Source: Erysipelotrichaceae bacterium
GTDB lineage: Bacteria; Bacillota_I; Bacilli_A; Erysipelotrichales; Erysipelotrichaceae
Direction: 5' to 3'
DNA length: 64,000 bases
Assembly (NCBI GenBank): GCA_017431825.1
Contig: JAFRKI010000017.1
Coordinates: forward strand, 1 to 64,000
The notes below the pieces were generated by a model. That model had not been told where the DNA came from, ran no database searches, and saw only the letters and a list, made by a program, of their open reading frames with translations. Positions within the stretch are counted from its first letter, which is position 1. The number at the start of each line of letters is the position of its first letter. The position numbers and the translations under genes are program-made. Of the stretch, positions 8,034 through 16,712 are shown one piece after another.

Positions 8034-8281
8034 CCTTAGCCCCTTCCTTCATCCCGGCATTACTGCTTTTGACTTGGGGTTCACCACACTTGGCGGTAAA
8101 TACCTGTGGCTGGGCTTTCACCAGCTGGAGATGTGTCATGCCCGACACACTGTAAAAGGACGGATAAAGCCTGTGTGCTCTCTCCGTCCTTTCTGTGATT
8201 CTCCGCGGTTTTCCTTCGTCATGCCGATCATGAAGATCATGATCCGCTTCATTAACATACGTATCCACCGGTTCAGCTTTC
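8034..8281. other. Gene-free stretch
   Basis: No start signal, repeat or recognisable protein on either strand. It probably carries the downstream end of the zinc-ribbon operon and recombination debris. Confidence 0.4.
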
Positions 8282-10954
8282 TCAATATGTTTTCAGTCCG
8301 TAGTATTCCCTGCCGACCGCATCGATATGTTCGGTTTTGATGTTTTCCGCTTCTTTTGCGGAAACACAGCGGTATCGGCAGGCATAATTGCCTGAATTGG
8401 TGGCGAATATGAAGTACGCTCCTTCTTCTTTCGCCGGGATGATCTCGGTCAGGGTCAGGTCAGTGAGGGTGAGCTTTCCCTGGCTGATCATGAAATTGTT
8501 CATATCTTCTATTTTCTCGGTTTTGAACTTGATCAATACACCGCCCGGATAGGCGTACGGATCCGTTGCGTCATCGATGACCCTGCGCGGGATACTGAAC
8601 GTTTTATAGGTATTCGTCTGGCTGTTCGAATCACCGGACGTACCGTAAGTGGTCTGATAGATCGTGCACGATCCATCTTCACACTTTGTTTCCGTTACGG
8701 AGCACGGCATGGCGATATACGTGCATCCCGGCTTGTTTCCGCATACTTCGTTCTGGGTCAGATGGCAGGTGTCAGTGTTATCCTTCCTCGACTGGAACAC
8801 CTGCTGGTCCATGACCCAGACCAGCTGATCCTGGGCTTCCAGGAACGATACATAGCTCGTTTCCGTCGCTGTCCTGGCTATGATGAGCCTGGCTGTGGCC
8901 ACAGGGTTTCTTCCTTCGTTTCTGTCCCTCTCGGTGGCATAGAGACTGACGGTTGTCGGAACACCGGCATTGACCCAGTCGTTGAAGCTGAACTTGGTCT
9001 CAAACCGGCCGTCCTTGTCCAGCTGTCCCTGCCAGATGTTGATGTCGGCTGTTTCCGCCAGATCGTTGAAGCTGAAGTAATAACCGGCATAGATCACCTT
9101 CTCGTTGGTGTCCTTCACTTCAAGGGGTATCTTGTAGTTGAGGTTGTTGTAGGCGGTACGCAGCCATTTCAAAGCTCTGGCTTCCGCCCTCCTGGCCATG
9201 GTCCTCTCACACTGCAGGATGATCGGATGGAGCCTGTAGGTCAGGTTTTCAACGTACGCATCGGTCATCTTCTCGATTTCCTCTTCCGTCGGATAAGGCA
9301 TGCGCTTGTAGCCGGCTCTGTCTGTTACCTTGGCTACTTCCTCAGGGCTGAGTTCCCAGAATTTCTTCGCGTAGTCATAGATCTCCTTGTTGACTGCGTC
9401 CTCGATAAAGTCCTGTTTTCCTGCGTTGGTATATCTTTCAAAGATATCGAGGAAGAGATCGTACCATTCCTTGTTGGTCCTCGGTAGGTAGTTGCCTTCC
9501 GTATACTGATCGCCGTAGTATTCGTAGACCGCGGCCATGTCCCACATCTTCTGGTACATCGCCTCTTCAAACATCGCATCGATCAGCACGGTGAAGACAA
9601 AGACACCGGACATGCACATCGCATAATTGGCACCAATCCAGCTGCCTGAGAAGAACGAGCCTGCGCGGTCCAGTCCCGTCGATAATATCGTCTTATACGC
9701 ATTCAGCACTTCTTCTCTGGACGGAGAACCGACTCTCCACGGCGATGCAAGATCAGACATCGCATAGGAGAACTTGCACATGGACGTGTAAAGACCGAGT
9801 TTGCTCAGGGAATCCAGACCCGCTCCCATCCAGGACTGGGAATACTCTCCTCCCAGGGCCACGATCGTCGCGGCATTGGTGAGCCAGCCTGTCGTGTCGT
9901 TGATATAGTTGTTGAGCGTTTTCGGGAAGATGTTCAGCTGTGCGCCCACGCCCGCTTTGACGACAAGGCTGATCGCTTCCCTGTTGAAATAACATTCTTT
10001 TTCCGCTTCGCTCATCTCATCGATATCATTGATGAAATCCATCGTCAGTTCTGCGCATTCCTTGAAGGAAAGGTTCCCTACGAAAGTATTTCCGAAGCTC
10101 AGATCATACTTTTCCAGCAGCGGCGCATTCCTGTAGTGATATATCTCTCTTTTTGAAAGATGTTCCGCATATATGATGACTTCCTTGTTCTCCGTATCAA
10201 CTTCAAACAGTTCCAGCTGGGGCTTGCCGTTTTCATCGATCACGTGCACGGCAATGCAGTCTCCCGGATCCTCTCCCGGATCAAAGAAAGTATCATCATA
10301 GGGCACCCGGATCTCCATAAAACCGTTCAGTGTTCCCTGGATCTGATCTGAGGAAACATCATATGTATAGACTTTGACGCCGGTGTTCTTATCTTCTCTG
10401 ACGTTCGACGGAGTGACCGTGTATTCCACATCCTCTTCGATCAGGCAGTCGGAAACGGTCAGTGTGACTTTGTCCGCATCCGGAGAAGGCTTCCCTGTAT
10501 CGGTCATATGAAGTCCGGAAGAGGATGAAGTGTTTGAAAATCCGTTATTGCCGGAAGGAAGATTGGAAACGGTCTGCCCCGGTTCTTTCCTGTTTTTCAG
10601 GAAGAAACCCGGTTTGACAAAACCTGTGAATGTGAGTGCGGCAGCCAGCAGAAAACAGATGAATTTTGTAAGACCGCCGGTGCTTTTCTTCTTTTCCGCG
10701 ATCGGTGCTTCTTTCTTGTTCAAAGAAGCCTCTGTTGTTTTGTTCTGTTCCGTTTTCTTCCCGGTGTTCCGTTTCGGCTTCGCATCCGGAATGCCTGCCG
10801 CCTTACTTTCAGTTACAGCAGCAGAAGAGACGCTCCGTTTGTTCTGCGGAGTTTTTTTCTCATCATTGTATTCAGGAACCGGTGTTCCGCATTTCAGGCA
10901 GAACTTCGCTCCCGGTCTCAGTTCGGCGCCGCATTTCATACAGTATTTTGCCAT
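8282..10954 (-). CDS. Large zinc-ribbon, membrane-anchored exported protein
   Basis: 890 residues, starting at ATG 10954 with AGGAGT upstream. Residues 1-30 form a double-Cys zinc ribbon (CMKCG...FCLKCG), then a Lys/Thr/Ser-rich linker to about 95, then one membrane segment (FICFLLAAALTFTGFV, about 97-115). The remaining 770 residues should lie outside the membrane. They start with a beta-rich domain (about 160-270, with PYDDTFFDPGEDPGD), have a mainly helical middle, and have a Cys-containing C-terminal part from about 740 (CHLTQNEVCGNKPGC). The zinc ribbon would be cytoplasmic. It is the last gene of a four-gene operon, 4 nt after the previous gene. Function unknown; it could be a surface sensor or an adhesin-like effector. 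Confidence 0.8.
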   Translation of the reverse strand: MAKYCMKCGAELRPGAKFCLKCGTPVPEYNDEKKTPQNKRSVSSAAVTESKAAGIPDAKPKRNTGKKTEQNKTTEASLNKKEAPIAEKKKSTGGLTKFICFLLAAALTFTGFVKPGFFLKNRKEPGQTVSNLPSGNNGFSNTSSSSGLHMTDTGKPSPDADKVTLTVSDCLIEEDVEYTVTPSNVREDKNTGVKVYTYDVSSDQIQGTLNGFMEIRVPYDDTFFDPGEDPGDCIAVHVIDENGKPQLELFEVDTENKEVIIYAEHLSKREIYHYRNAPLLEKYDLSFGNTFVGNLSFKECAELTMDFINDIDEMSEAEKECYFNREAISLVVKAGVGAQLNIFPKTLNNYINDTTGWLTNAATIVALGGEYSQSWMGAGLDSLSKLGLYTSMCKFSYAMSDLASPWRVGSPSREEVLNAYKTILSTGLDRAGSFFSGSWIGANYAMCMSGVFVFTVLIDAMFEEAMYQKMWDMAAVYEYYGDQYTEGNYLPRTNKEWYDLFLDIFERYTNAGKQDFIEDAVNKEIYDYAKKFWELSPEEVAKVTDRAGYKRMPYPTEEEIEKMTDAYVENLTYRLHPIILQCERTMARRAEARALKWLRTAYNNLNYKIPLEVKDTNEKVIYAGYYFSFNDLAETADINIWQGQLDKDGRFETKFSFNDWVNAGVPTTVSLYATERDRNEGRNPVATARLIIARTATETSYVSFLEAQDQLVWVMDQQVFQSRKDNTDTCHLTQNEVCGNKPGCTYIAMPCSVTETKCEDGSCTIYQTTYGTSGDSNSQTNTYKTFSIPRRVIDDATDPYAYPGGVLIKFKTEKIEDMNNFMISQGKLTLTDLTLTEIIPAKEEGAYFIFATNSGNYACRYRCVSAKEAENIKTEHIDAVGREYYGLKTY

Positions 10955-10958
10955 AGTC

Positions 10959-11870
10959 TTACTCCTGTCCCCGCATCATCAGAAATTCTGCGTGGGTTTC
11001 CTCCGACATCCACAGCTCCGCAAGCAGGTATTCCCGTCCTTCGCTGGCATAGTATTCCTTGAGCCAGAGGACACAGTTGTTGCCGGTGAGTTTAAGATTA
11101 TCGTTTTCGTCATATCTGCCCCCGAAAGGCTCATATCCTACTTCTTCATCCGTTTCACTCCACGATTCATACCCGTCACTCGCAAGCCGCGGATGGAGGA
11201 TGATCCTCACCGGAGGATCATCATTATTGTGGACGGACATCTCCGCATAGCCCAATTCATCAAAATAAGATATGCCCGACGGGGATTCATCACGAATCTT
11301 CAGGTTGTACTTCCATACACCGTTGGCATTGCCTAACGGCACAAGTACCTTATCCGCGGGAGTTCCTTCATAGGTAATCTGTCCATAGAGATTATCGAAG
11401 TCTTCGAAACGCAGTTTTGAGACATCATCAAAATCGAATGATTCGTTGCTGATGACAGGTTCTTCTGCCGGTACGGACGGCTGTGTATGATCGTCCGAGA
11501 TGCCTGCAGACTGGTAATCCTTTTCATCAGCGGCCGGCGTCAGGGCACTGCTGCTCTGACCGTTGTTTCCCGGATAAACATTGCCGTCCAGCGCGGGATT
11601 GTAATGCCACTTGTTCCAAAGCCACATACCTCCGTTGAACAATCCGAAAAGAATGAGCGCGCAAACAGCGAGTTTCACCAGGGTACCGGTAAAAGAGCCT
11701 TTCCTGGATGTGTTTTTCCGGGGTTCTGTTACGGGTGATATCCGGTGTTCCTCTGCGGGTTTCGGAGAAGACGTTCTTTTGCCGATATCAGGTATTCTTG
11801 TACCGCAGTTGTCGCAGAATTCTGCGTAATCCGGCAGTTCTTTGCCGCAGTTGGGACAATAAAGAGCCAT
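10959..11870 (-). CDS. Zinc-ribbon membrane protein
   Basis: 303 residues, ATG 11870 behind TTAGGAGG. It begins with the same double-Cys ribbon (CPNCG...FCDNCG) and a Ser/Lys/Arg-rich linker, then one membrane helix near 64-84 (LVKLAVCALILFGLFNGGMWLW). An acidic exported domain of about 210 residues follows, containing DDVSKLRFEDFDNLYGQITYEG. The architecture equals that of the 890-residue protein downstream, which suggests that both are delivered to the same envelope structure. The start sits 14 nt after the previous stop. No family recognised beyond the ribbon. Confidence 0.8.
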   Translation of the reverse strand: MALYCPNCGKELPDYAEFCDNCGTRIPDIGKRTSSPKPAEEHRISPVTEPRKNTSRKGSFTGTLVKLAVCALILFGLFNGGMWLWNKWHYNPALDGNVYPGNNGQSSSALTPAADEKDYQSAGISDDHTQPSVPAEEPVISNESFDFDDVSKLRFEDFDNLYGQITYEGTPADKVLVPLGNANGVWKYNLKIRDESPSGISYFDELGYAEMSVHNNDDPPVRIILHPRLASDGYESWSETDEEVGYEPFGGRYDENDNLKLTGNNCVLWLKEYYASEGREYLLAELWMSEETHAEFLMMRGQE

Positions 11871-11884
11871 ATTCCCTGGTCCTC

Positions 11885-12379
11885 CTAATTCTGAAGTTCA
11901 AAGACGATCGGTACGGGTTTTCCGTCTTTGTACAGTACCATCGGTATGGTTTCCGGTGTCACCATCTCCAGGTATTTCTGAACCGTACCGTCTTCCGTAA
12001 CGACGCCCAGATCAAGCACAACAGAGGTATCACCGGCTGTAATACGCAGTTCATGGGCTGCGTCGTAGCGGATATCAAAGCTTCCGTGCGGCGGCAGGAC
12101 ACCGCTGAGAAATGTATAGGTTCCTTCCTGCCTTCCTTCCGACAGACCGCTCAGTTCTGCCAGTTCTGTGTCAAAGTCAATAATGATCGTACTGCCGTCT
12201 CCGTTGAATTCCATAGAGCCGTGATCCGACACGAACAGTCCGTTGTGCGGGTCCGGTACCGGTGTATCCGGTTCCGGCGGGTAATTCCCGTTATCCCGGG
12301 GATAACGGTCAACCATTACGTAAATGCCGGCAGCAGCCAGCAGCACAACTGCAAGCAGGATCCATCTGATACGTTTCAT
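11885..12379 (-). CDS. Small exported or membrane-anchored protein
   Basis: 164 residues with an N-terminal KR-hydrophobic segment (IRWILLAVVLLAAAGIYVMV), acting as an uncleaved anchor or signal peptide. A Pro/Asp-rich spacer (PPEPDTPVPDP) follows, then a beta-rich domain with GSMEFNGDGSTIIIDFD. No lipobox Cys. GAGGAA precedes the ATG. It sits inside the zinc-ribbon operon, between two zinc-ribbon genes, and lacks a ribbon itself. The beta domain resembles small lipid- or ligand-binding barrels, which is a guess. Confidence 0.7.
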   Translation of the reverse strand: MKRIRWILLAVVLLAAAGIYVMVDRYPRDNGNYPPEPDTPVPDPHNGLFVSDHGSMEFNGDGSTIIIDFDTELAELSGLSEGRQEGTYTFLSGVLPPHGSFDIRYDAAHELRITAGDTSVVLDLGVVTEDGTVQKYLEMVTPETIPMVLYKDGKPVPIVFELQN

Positions 12380-12407
12380 ATCGTTCCTCTTTCCTCGTTT
12401 CTCGGAT

Positions 12408-13106
12408 TCACTTTTCTTCTATGACTGCCTGCGGACAGTGGTCAATGATATAGTCCAGTACAAAATCATAGTGCTCAGGATCGGTATAGACCTGATTCCG
12501 GATCAGTCGTCCTTTCAGCTGGATCAGGCGTTTTGAAGCGTCCGCCTGGATCTTCTTTACATCAGAGAAGCGGGAATACAGTGATGTCCCGGAGGCAGAA
12601 AGGGCTCCGGCTCCGGCAACGGTACGGTTTCCTGTTCTTGTTCCGGCGAGCACCGTCAGCAATTCCAGCGCTTTTGCCTTGTCCGTCTTGATCTGGGTAT
12701 GGTCGATCCCTTCTTCATCCATTTCAAACAGGACGGTGTATTTCCCGTTGTTGGCCTTTGTGACGATCCAGTAAGACGGCAGTGAAAGCACCATCAATAT
12801 CGCAAGTACCAGAAGACCCAGCCTCAGTGCAAAGAAGGCTCCCTCCAGGCCGTCCCCGGATATCAGGTTGATCACCGTCATGATCACAACGACGATTCCC
12901 GCGCTGAGGATGAGCACTCTCCATACTTCAAACAGAAGAAAGAAGCTCTTCATCATCGGCAGTTCATAGACCCAGCGGTACACACCGTCCCTGTCGGCCG
13001 ACGGTCTTTCAGCCGCTGTATCGTGGTTCAGTTCCGTACCGCACCGGGTACAGAAAACAGCATCATCCGGAAGCAAAGCTCCGCAGACAGGACACTTCAC
13101 CGGCAT
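12408..13106 (-). CDS. Zinc-ribbon membrane protein, first gene of operon
   Basis: 232 residues from ATG 13106, set by AAGGAGGA 6 nt upstream. A zinc ribbon (CPVCG...FCTRCG) covers residues 1-25. The segment DRDGVYRWVYELPM follows, then two membrane helices (about 62-85 and 95-118), and then a cytoplasmic domain with YWIVTKANNGKYTVLFEMDEEG and a later YSRFSDVKKI. Apart from the ribbon, the whole chain aligns with the protein encoded at 60655-61257 in the chromosomal adhE operon, so the two are paralogues. As promoter-proximal gene, divergent to the double-HTH regulator, it may be the membrane core of the system. Confidence 0.8.
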   Translation of the reverse strand: MPVKCPVCGALLPDDAVFCTRCGTELNHDTAAERPSADRDGVYRWVYELPMMKSFFLLFEVWRVLILSAGIVVVIMTVINLISGDGLEGAFFALRLGLLVLAILMVLSLPSYWIVTKANNGKYTVLFEMDEEGIDHTQIKTDKAKALELLTVLAGTRTGNRTVAGAGALSASGTSLYSRFSDVKKIQADASKRLIQLKGRLIRNQVYTDPEHYDFVLDYIIDHCPQAVIEEK

Positions 13107-13182
13107 TGTTATCCTCCTTGTACAATGATTAAAACATATACTCTTCTCTTTCATTGTAGACATACCGGATATGGATTCTGTT

Positions 13183-13259
13183 TGTGCCATTCAATATGTC
13201 AATGACTGTTTTTATGGCACATAACTGCTATACTGAATCTACAGACAGGATGACTGTCA
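13183..13259 (+). promoter_or_regulatory. Divergent promoter region with inverted repeats
   Basis: Between the zinc-ribbon operon and its divergent regulator, TGTGCCAT (13183-13190) and ATGGCACA (13214-13221) form an 8-bp perfect inverted repeat with a 23-nt gap. A plausible -10 TATACT is at 13229-13234. GACAG-gatga-CTGTC (13245-13259) is a hairpin just before the ribosome site of the regulator. These are operator candidates for the regulator. Confidence 0.45.
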
Positions 13260-13277
13260 GAGAGGAGAATTTCTATT

Positions 13278-14987
13278 ATGTTTGACCGTCAGCTGACATA
13301 TCTGCTGGATACCCTGGAGATATCCGTTACCGGTCTGGCGGGATATGCCCGTATGGACCGTACAAGCATCAGCCGGATGAAAAACGGTTCCCGGCAGCCG
13401 AAACAGAACGGAACATCCATCCGGAAACTGATCCACGGGATCATCAGGTACTGTGAAGAAAACGGGAAAACGGATATTCTGCGGGTATTGATTGGTACCG
13501 GAGAAGGATCTTCACAAGAGGACCTGGCACAGGCATTGAAGTCGTGGCTGTGCAAAGACAGTGTTCATGAAAGTACAGATAAAACTGATCTGCCTGCCAT
13601 CTCCGGCACCTCTCAGACATTCGGTGTACGGCTGAATGCTGTGATGGAGCTGGCGGATATTTCCAATATCAGGCTGAGCCGGCTTGTGTATGCGGACGCG
13701 TCCCTCATCAGCCGCTACCGCAGCTCCCGGCGACGGCCGAAGAGCGGTTCGGATATGGCGGCACGAATCAGCAGCGTGCTCTGGGAACGATTTAAAAAAA
13801 CCGGCAGGATCCAGGAACTGTGTGATCTGATGGATTGCTCTGAGGCAGATGAAACCGCCTTCTATGCATGGTTGTTTGACAGCGGCAGAGAGACAAAGGA
13901 CAGTACCACCATTGCCGGGAAACTGATCTCATTGATGAACACCGATGTATCGGAGCCGCAGGCATCCGGGCAGGAGCTTCCGGTATTGCCGGAAACGGAA
14001 ATCAGGGATGTATATCACGGGACAGAGGGACTGCGGAAAGCTGCCCTGCGGTTTCTGAAAGATGCGGCTGAGCTTCGCGTTCCGCAGATGTTCCTGTATT
14101 CGGATGAGGATATGGGCTGGCTGAGCGGTGACCGGGATTTTTTCCGGATGTGGGCTGTTCTGATGCGGATATGTACAGAGAATCATACGAAGATCACGAT
14201 CATTCATCATGTCAACCGGAGCCTGAAAGAACTGAATGATGCGGTGACAGGGTGGCTGCCGCTGTATCTTTCCGGTATGGTTTCATCGTATTTCTGCAGG
14301 AAGGATGACCATTCCCTGTTCACCGATACGATGTTCCTGATTCCCGGAAAAGCCTGTATCCGGGCATCCCATGTAAAGGGGACGGAAGCAGACGGTATCT
14401 ATCACTACCATACCGGCAGTAGATCTCTGATCCAGCTGGAAAAGGAATTCCGGTCACTGATCGCGCAGGCTTCTCCTCTGTTTGCGATCCGGCCGGGGAT
14501 CCATATCCCTGAGAGCCGGAAGATGGTGATCATCCGGAATACACTGCCGCTTGCGGCAATGTCAAAGGAAACTGTGCAGAGTTTTAACAGCACAGATCTG
14601 TATCTGCAGTGGGAGGCCGCAAGGTACCGCTTTGGTGAAACGGGTTATGAATCCATTACGGAATACATTCCCCTCTTTGAACCGGAAGCCTGCCGGAAAC
14701 AGGAGGTCGTTACGGAATCCATACCGGGTATCCCGCAGTCTGCCTACACGGAAGAACAGTACCGGCTTCATACAGAAGATATCCGGAAGCTGGCTGAAGA
14801 ACATCCCGGATATCATCCGTTCTTTCTCAGGGAGTGTCCGTATGACAATGTACAGATCTTCATTGCAGATGACAGGGTTGCCGTCATCCGCATGTATCCT
14901 TCCCCGATCACATTCGAGACATCCCATCCGCAGATCTGCCGGACATTCCTGGACTATGCACAGCACCTGCAGGAATCATTTCGGTAG
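13278..14987 (+). CDS. Large regulator with two HTH modules
   Basis: 569 residues, ATG 13278 with GAGAGGAGA upstream. Residues 1-60 form an XRE-like HTH (LLDTLEISVTGLAGYARM, DRTSISRMKNGSRQPK). Residues about 115-165 repeat the pattern (RLNAVMELADISNIRLSRLV, DASLISRYRSSRRRPK). The remaining 400 residues are a conserved but unnamed region (EGLRKAALRFLKDAAEL, FLYSDEDMGWLSGD, MWAVLMRICTENHTKITIIHH) without membrane segments or known enzyme motifs. Duplicate HTHs suggest binding to paired operators. Divergent from the zinc-ribbon operon, so probably its regulator. Arginine codons are mostly CGN, unlike the AGA/AGG-rich core genes. Confidence 0.75.
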   Translation: MFDRQLTYLLDTLEISVTGLAGYARMDRTSISRMKNGSRQPKQNGTSIRKLIHGIIRYCEENGKTDILRVLIGTGEGSSQEDLAQALKSWLCKDSVHESTDKTDLPAISGTSQTFGVRLNAVMELADISNIRLSRLVYADASLISRYRSSRRRPKSGSDMAARISSVLWERFKKTGRIQELCDLMDCSEADETAFYAWLFDSGRETKDSTTIAGKLISLMNTDVSEPQASGQELPVLPETEIRDVYHGTEGLRKAALRFLKDAAELRVPQMFLYSDEDMGWLSGDRDFFRMWAVLMRICTENHTKITIIHHVNRSLKELNDAVTGWLPLYLSGMVSSYFCRKDDHSLFTDTMFLIPGKACIRASHVKGTEADGIYHYHTGSRSLIQLEKEFRSLIAQASPLFAIRPGIHIPESRKMVIIRNTLPLAAMSKETVQSFNSTDLYLQWEAARYRFGETGYESITEYIPLFEPEACRKQEVVTESIPGIPQSAYTEEQYRLHTEDIRKLAEEHPGYHPFFLRECPYDNVQIFIADDRVAVIRMYPSPITFETSHPQICRTFLDYAQHLQESFR

Positions 14988-15225
14988 TTTTCCCAGGAAA
15001 GAGCCCGTTGCTTCTGCCATACCAGAATAAAACAACCCGGCAGCGGGATGTTTGCCGGACTGCTGGGCAATCCCAGGTCAGGGTGTGTTTTTTCTGAGGA
15101 CCTTTACCGGTACAGGGTACTCCGGCCGGTCCCGGAACTGTTTGATCGATATTCGGTCACCTGTCAGCTCCCTTCGTGGTTTTATCATACGTCATCTATG
15201 TATGATCCGTTTTCCGCTGCAGAGA
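14988..15225. other. Gene-free stretch
   Basis: 238 nt after the regulator with no supported gene and no clear terminator. It leads into decayed genes. Confidence 0.4.
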
Positions 15226-15540
15226 TCATAGCTGTTCCTCAGCGGGTTCCCGCAGCATTTCATAATATGATGCATTGCCGGAAAGTACGTGCTTCTTCAC
15301 CATCCGCATCCCGAAATGCTCATAGATCTTTACTTTCTTCTCATCATCCGTTGTGAGAATACAAGGAAGCCTCAGTCGGTCGGCTTCTGAAAAGGCAAAG
15401 CCGATCATTCTGCTCATGTATCCCTGTCCCTGATATTCTTTTGCGACAACGATGAATACCGTATACCACAAGGACTCTCGCAATGGCAAAGCGTAGAAAG
15501 AGTCTCAAGGCCATCTCCGGACGTTTCACTTCCCGTAGAC
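15226..15540 (-). pseudogene. GNAT acetyltransferase, frameshifted and truncated
   Basis: Minus-strand codons from about 15489 to 15226 encode the C-terminal acetyl-CoA-binding half of a GNAT: AKEYQGQGYMSRMIGFAF (motif A, Q-x-x-G-x-G), then LPCILTTDDEKKVKIYEHFG. The preceding part of the same domain (EVKRPEMALRLFLRFA) lies in a different frame at 15490-15540, so there is a frameshift. The first 80 or so residues are missing at the junction with the DUF4417 relic. Confidence 0.65.
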
Positions 15541-15543
15541 TGG

Positions 15544-15762
15544 TTGACACACTGGTTGAAATGTAATGGAGTCTGCGTGGTTCCAAACGTTCGTTGGTCA
15601 ACGGAATATACTTATCAGTTTTGTTTTGATGGTCTAAAACAAGGAGATATTATACAGTTTATCGATGCCGATCCGGAGAAAGGATACTTCTACCGGAGTC
15701 AAACGATTAATGAATTCCTGATTGATCAACATATTCTCAACCTCTCTGTGCTTAGAATATGA
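15544..15762 (+). pseudogene. DUF4417 relic
   Basis: The plus strand reads HWLKCNGVCVVPNVRWSTE followed by TYQFCFDGLKQGDII. This is the central conserved block of DUF4417 proteins (ViPNvRW..., CFDG). The N-terminal half is absent, and after about 15660 the similarity ends in unrelated sequence (DADPEKGYFYRSQTI). DUF4417 genes are frequent phage and ICE passengers. Confidence 0.55.
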
Positions 15763-16023
15763 CTTCCAGGAATATCCGCTGTACCTAAAAAGGGACACTA
15801 TCAACTATTTCTTTGAAAAGAGCGTTTTGTAAACATGCTTTTGGGTAATTCTGCATTACATAGTTTTTTGACTTTATCTAGCGTAAGAACATAAGTCTAA
15901 CTCTTACTCTTGATCATGTCATGTACAATCAGATTATAATCGACCTTCGTTGACATTTTGCCACTCTCCTCGAAAAAACTGTAACCCCCCCGATTCTGTC
16001 AACGCACTTTTAACTCAGCTCAA
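15763..16023. other. Gene-free stretch
   Basis: About 260 nt of AT-rich sequence. I see no gene, repeat or structured RNA. Confidence 0.4.
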
Positions 16024-16025
16024 AA

Positions 16026-16048
16026 GCCTGGGGCAATTTGCCCCAGGC
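16026..16048 (-). terminator. Palindromic terminator of the replication block
   Basis: GCCTGGGGCAA and TTGCCCCAGGC form a near-perfect 23-bp palindrome 2 nt after the stop of the gene at 16050, followed on the minus strand by TTTTG. The core GGGGCAATTTGCCCC recurs (as reverse complement) at 16520-16534, just before the same gene. Confidence 0.65.
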
Positions 16049-16049
16049 C

Positions 16050-16505
16050 TCACATCAGTTCCTCGTCTTCCAACTCCGGATCCTTCACCCGCATCTCACG
16101 CGCCACCTTCTCCGGGATCAGGATGTCCCACGGCAGCGTCATGTACAAGAGCCTCTCTACACCATCCTTCGCCCGGTCAATGTTCAACCCCTTGCACAGC
16201 AGCCGCATATATTCCTTTGCTTCCCGCGCCAGGATATTGGTAGCATTCAATGAGCGGATAAACCCGGACATATATTTTCTGAATACTCTCTCAAAGACGA
16301 TTTCCAGTCTCTGCATATAAGGATCGTTATATTCATCCGCCTGCATTGCCATCCAGTAAGTAACGACCGCATCATTGATGATCTCTGATCTGTCCTTCGG
16401 TTTCCGTTTCTGCTTCTCTGCCATGGCAGCATCCATCTCCAGAAGATGATGAAGCTTCTTCTCACACTCCTCCGTCATCCGGAATGAGATCTTCTCTCTG
16501 ACCAT
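16050..16505 (-). CDS. Plasmid-type small DNA-binding protein (RHH-like N-terminus)
   Basis: 151 residues, ATG 16505 with AGAGAGG upstream. The start KISFRMTEECEKKLHHLLEMD, then RSEIINDAVVTYWM, resembles a ribbon-helix-helix fold (strand, helix, N-x-A helix), with a C-terminal helical extension ending in acidic residues (DPELEDEEL). Position after the initiator and DnaC-like genes and next to GTCCGAC repeats suggests a replication-control or partition role. A GGGGCAAATTGCCCC palindrome lies 15 nt before the start and may be its own operator. Family not certain. Confidence 0.65.
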   Translation of the reverse strand: MVREKISFRMTEECEKKLHHLLEMDAAMAEKQKRKPKDRSEIINDAVVTYWMAMQADEYNDPYMQRLEIVFERVFRKYMSGFIRSLNATNILAREAKEYMRLLCKGLNIDRAKDGVERLLYMTLPWDILIPEKVAREMRVKDPELEDEELM

Positions 16506-16519
16506 ATACACCTCTCTCC

Positions 16520-16534
16520 GGGGCAAATTGCCCC
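16520..16534 (-). promoter_or_regulatory. Palindrome GGGGCAAATTGCCCC before the RHH-like gene
   Basis: A 15-bp perfect palindrome located just upstream of the ribosome binding site. The same 15-bp palindrome (reverse complement) is part of the terminator after the gene, so the gene is bracketed by the motif. Possible autoregulatory operator. Confidence 0.5.
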
Positions 16535-16543
16535 AAAAAACAC

Positions 16544-16673
16544 GTCCGACACAAGTCCGACGCACATATACCAAAATGCCGGACAAATGTCCCACATGCG
16601 TCCGACACAAAAACACTGTATTTATCACCAAACTGCCCGTTGGGCTGTTATTCTCACAGGGGTTCTGTCCGAC
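16544..16673. repeat. GTCCGAC repeats (iteron-like)
   Basis: GTCCGAC occurs at 16544, 16555, 16600 and 16667, all in the same orientation. A related inverted site GGACA-aa-TGTCC lies at about 16581-16592. The first two are 11 nt apart (one helical turn). Repeats of this kind between replication genes are usually initiator- or partition-protein binding sites. This is the best candidate for the element's origin or centromere. Confidence 0.5.
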
Positions 16674-16712
16674 AAAACCCCTTATCCTGCTATATATAGA
16701 AAACAGACTATT

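Noticed and set aside
8008-8268. 86-codon minus-strand open frame
   Set aside because: No ribosome site, low-complexity composition and no recognisable fold; position is recombination debris.
8762-9487. Plus-strand open frame opposite the 890-residue protein gene
   Set aside because: No start signals or recognisable domains; the minus-strand frame has the zinc ribbon, anchor and ribosome site.
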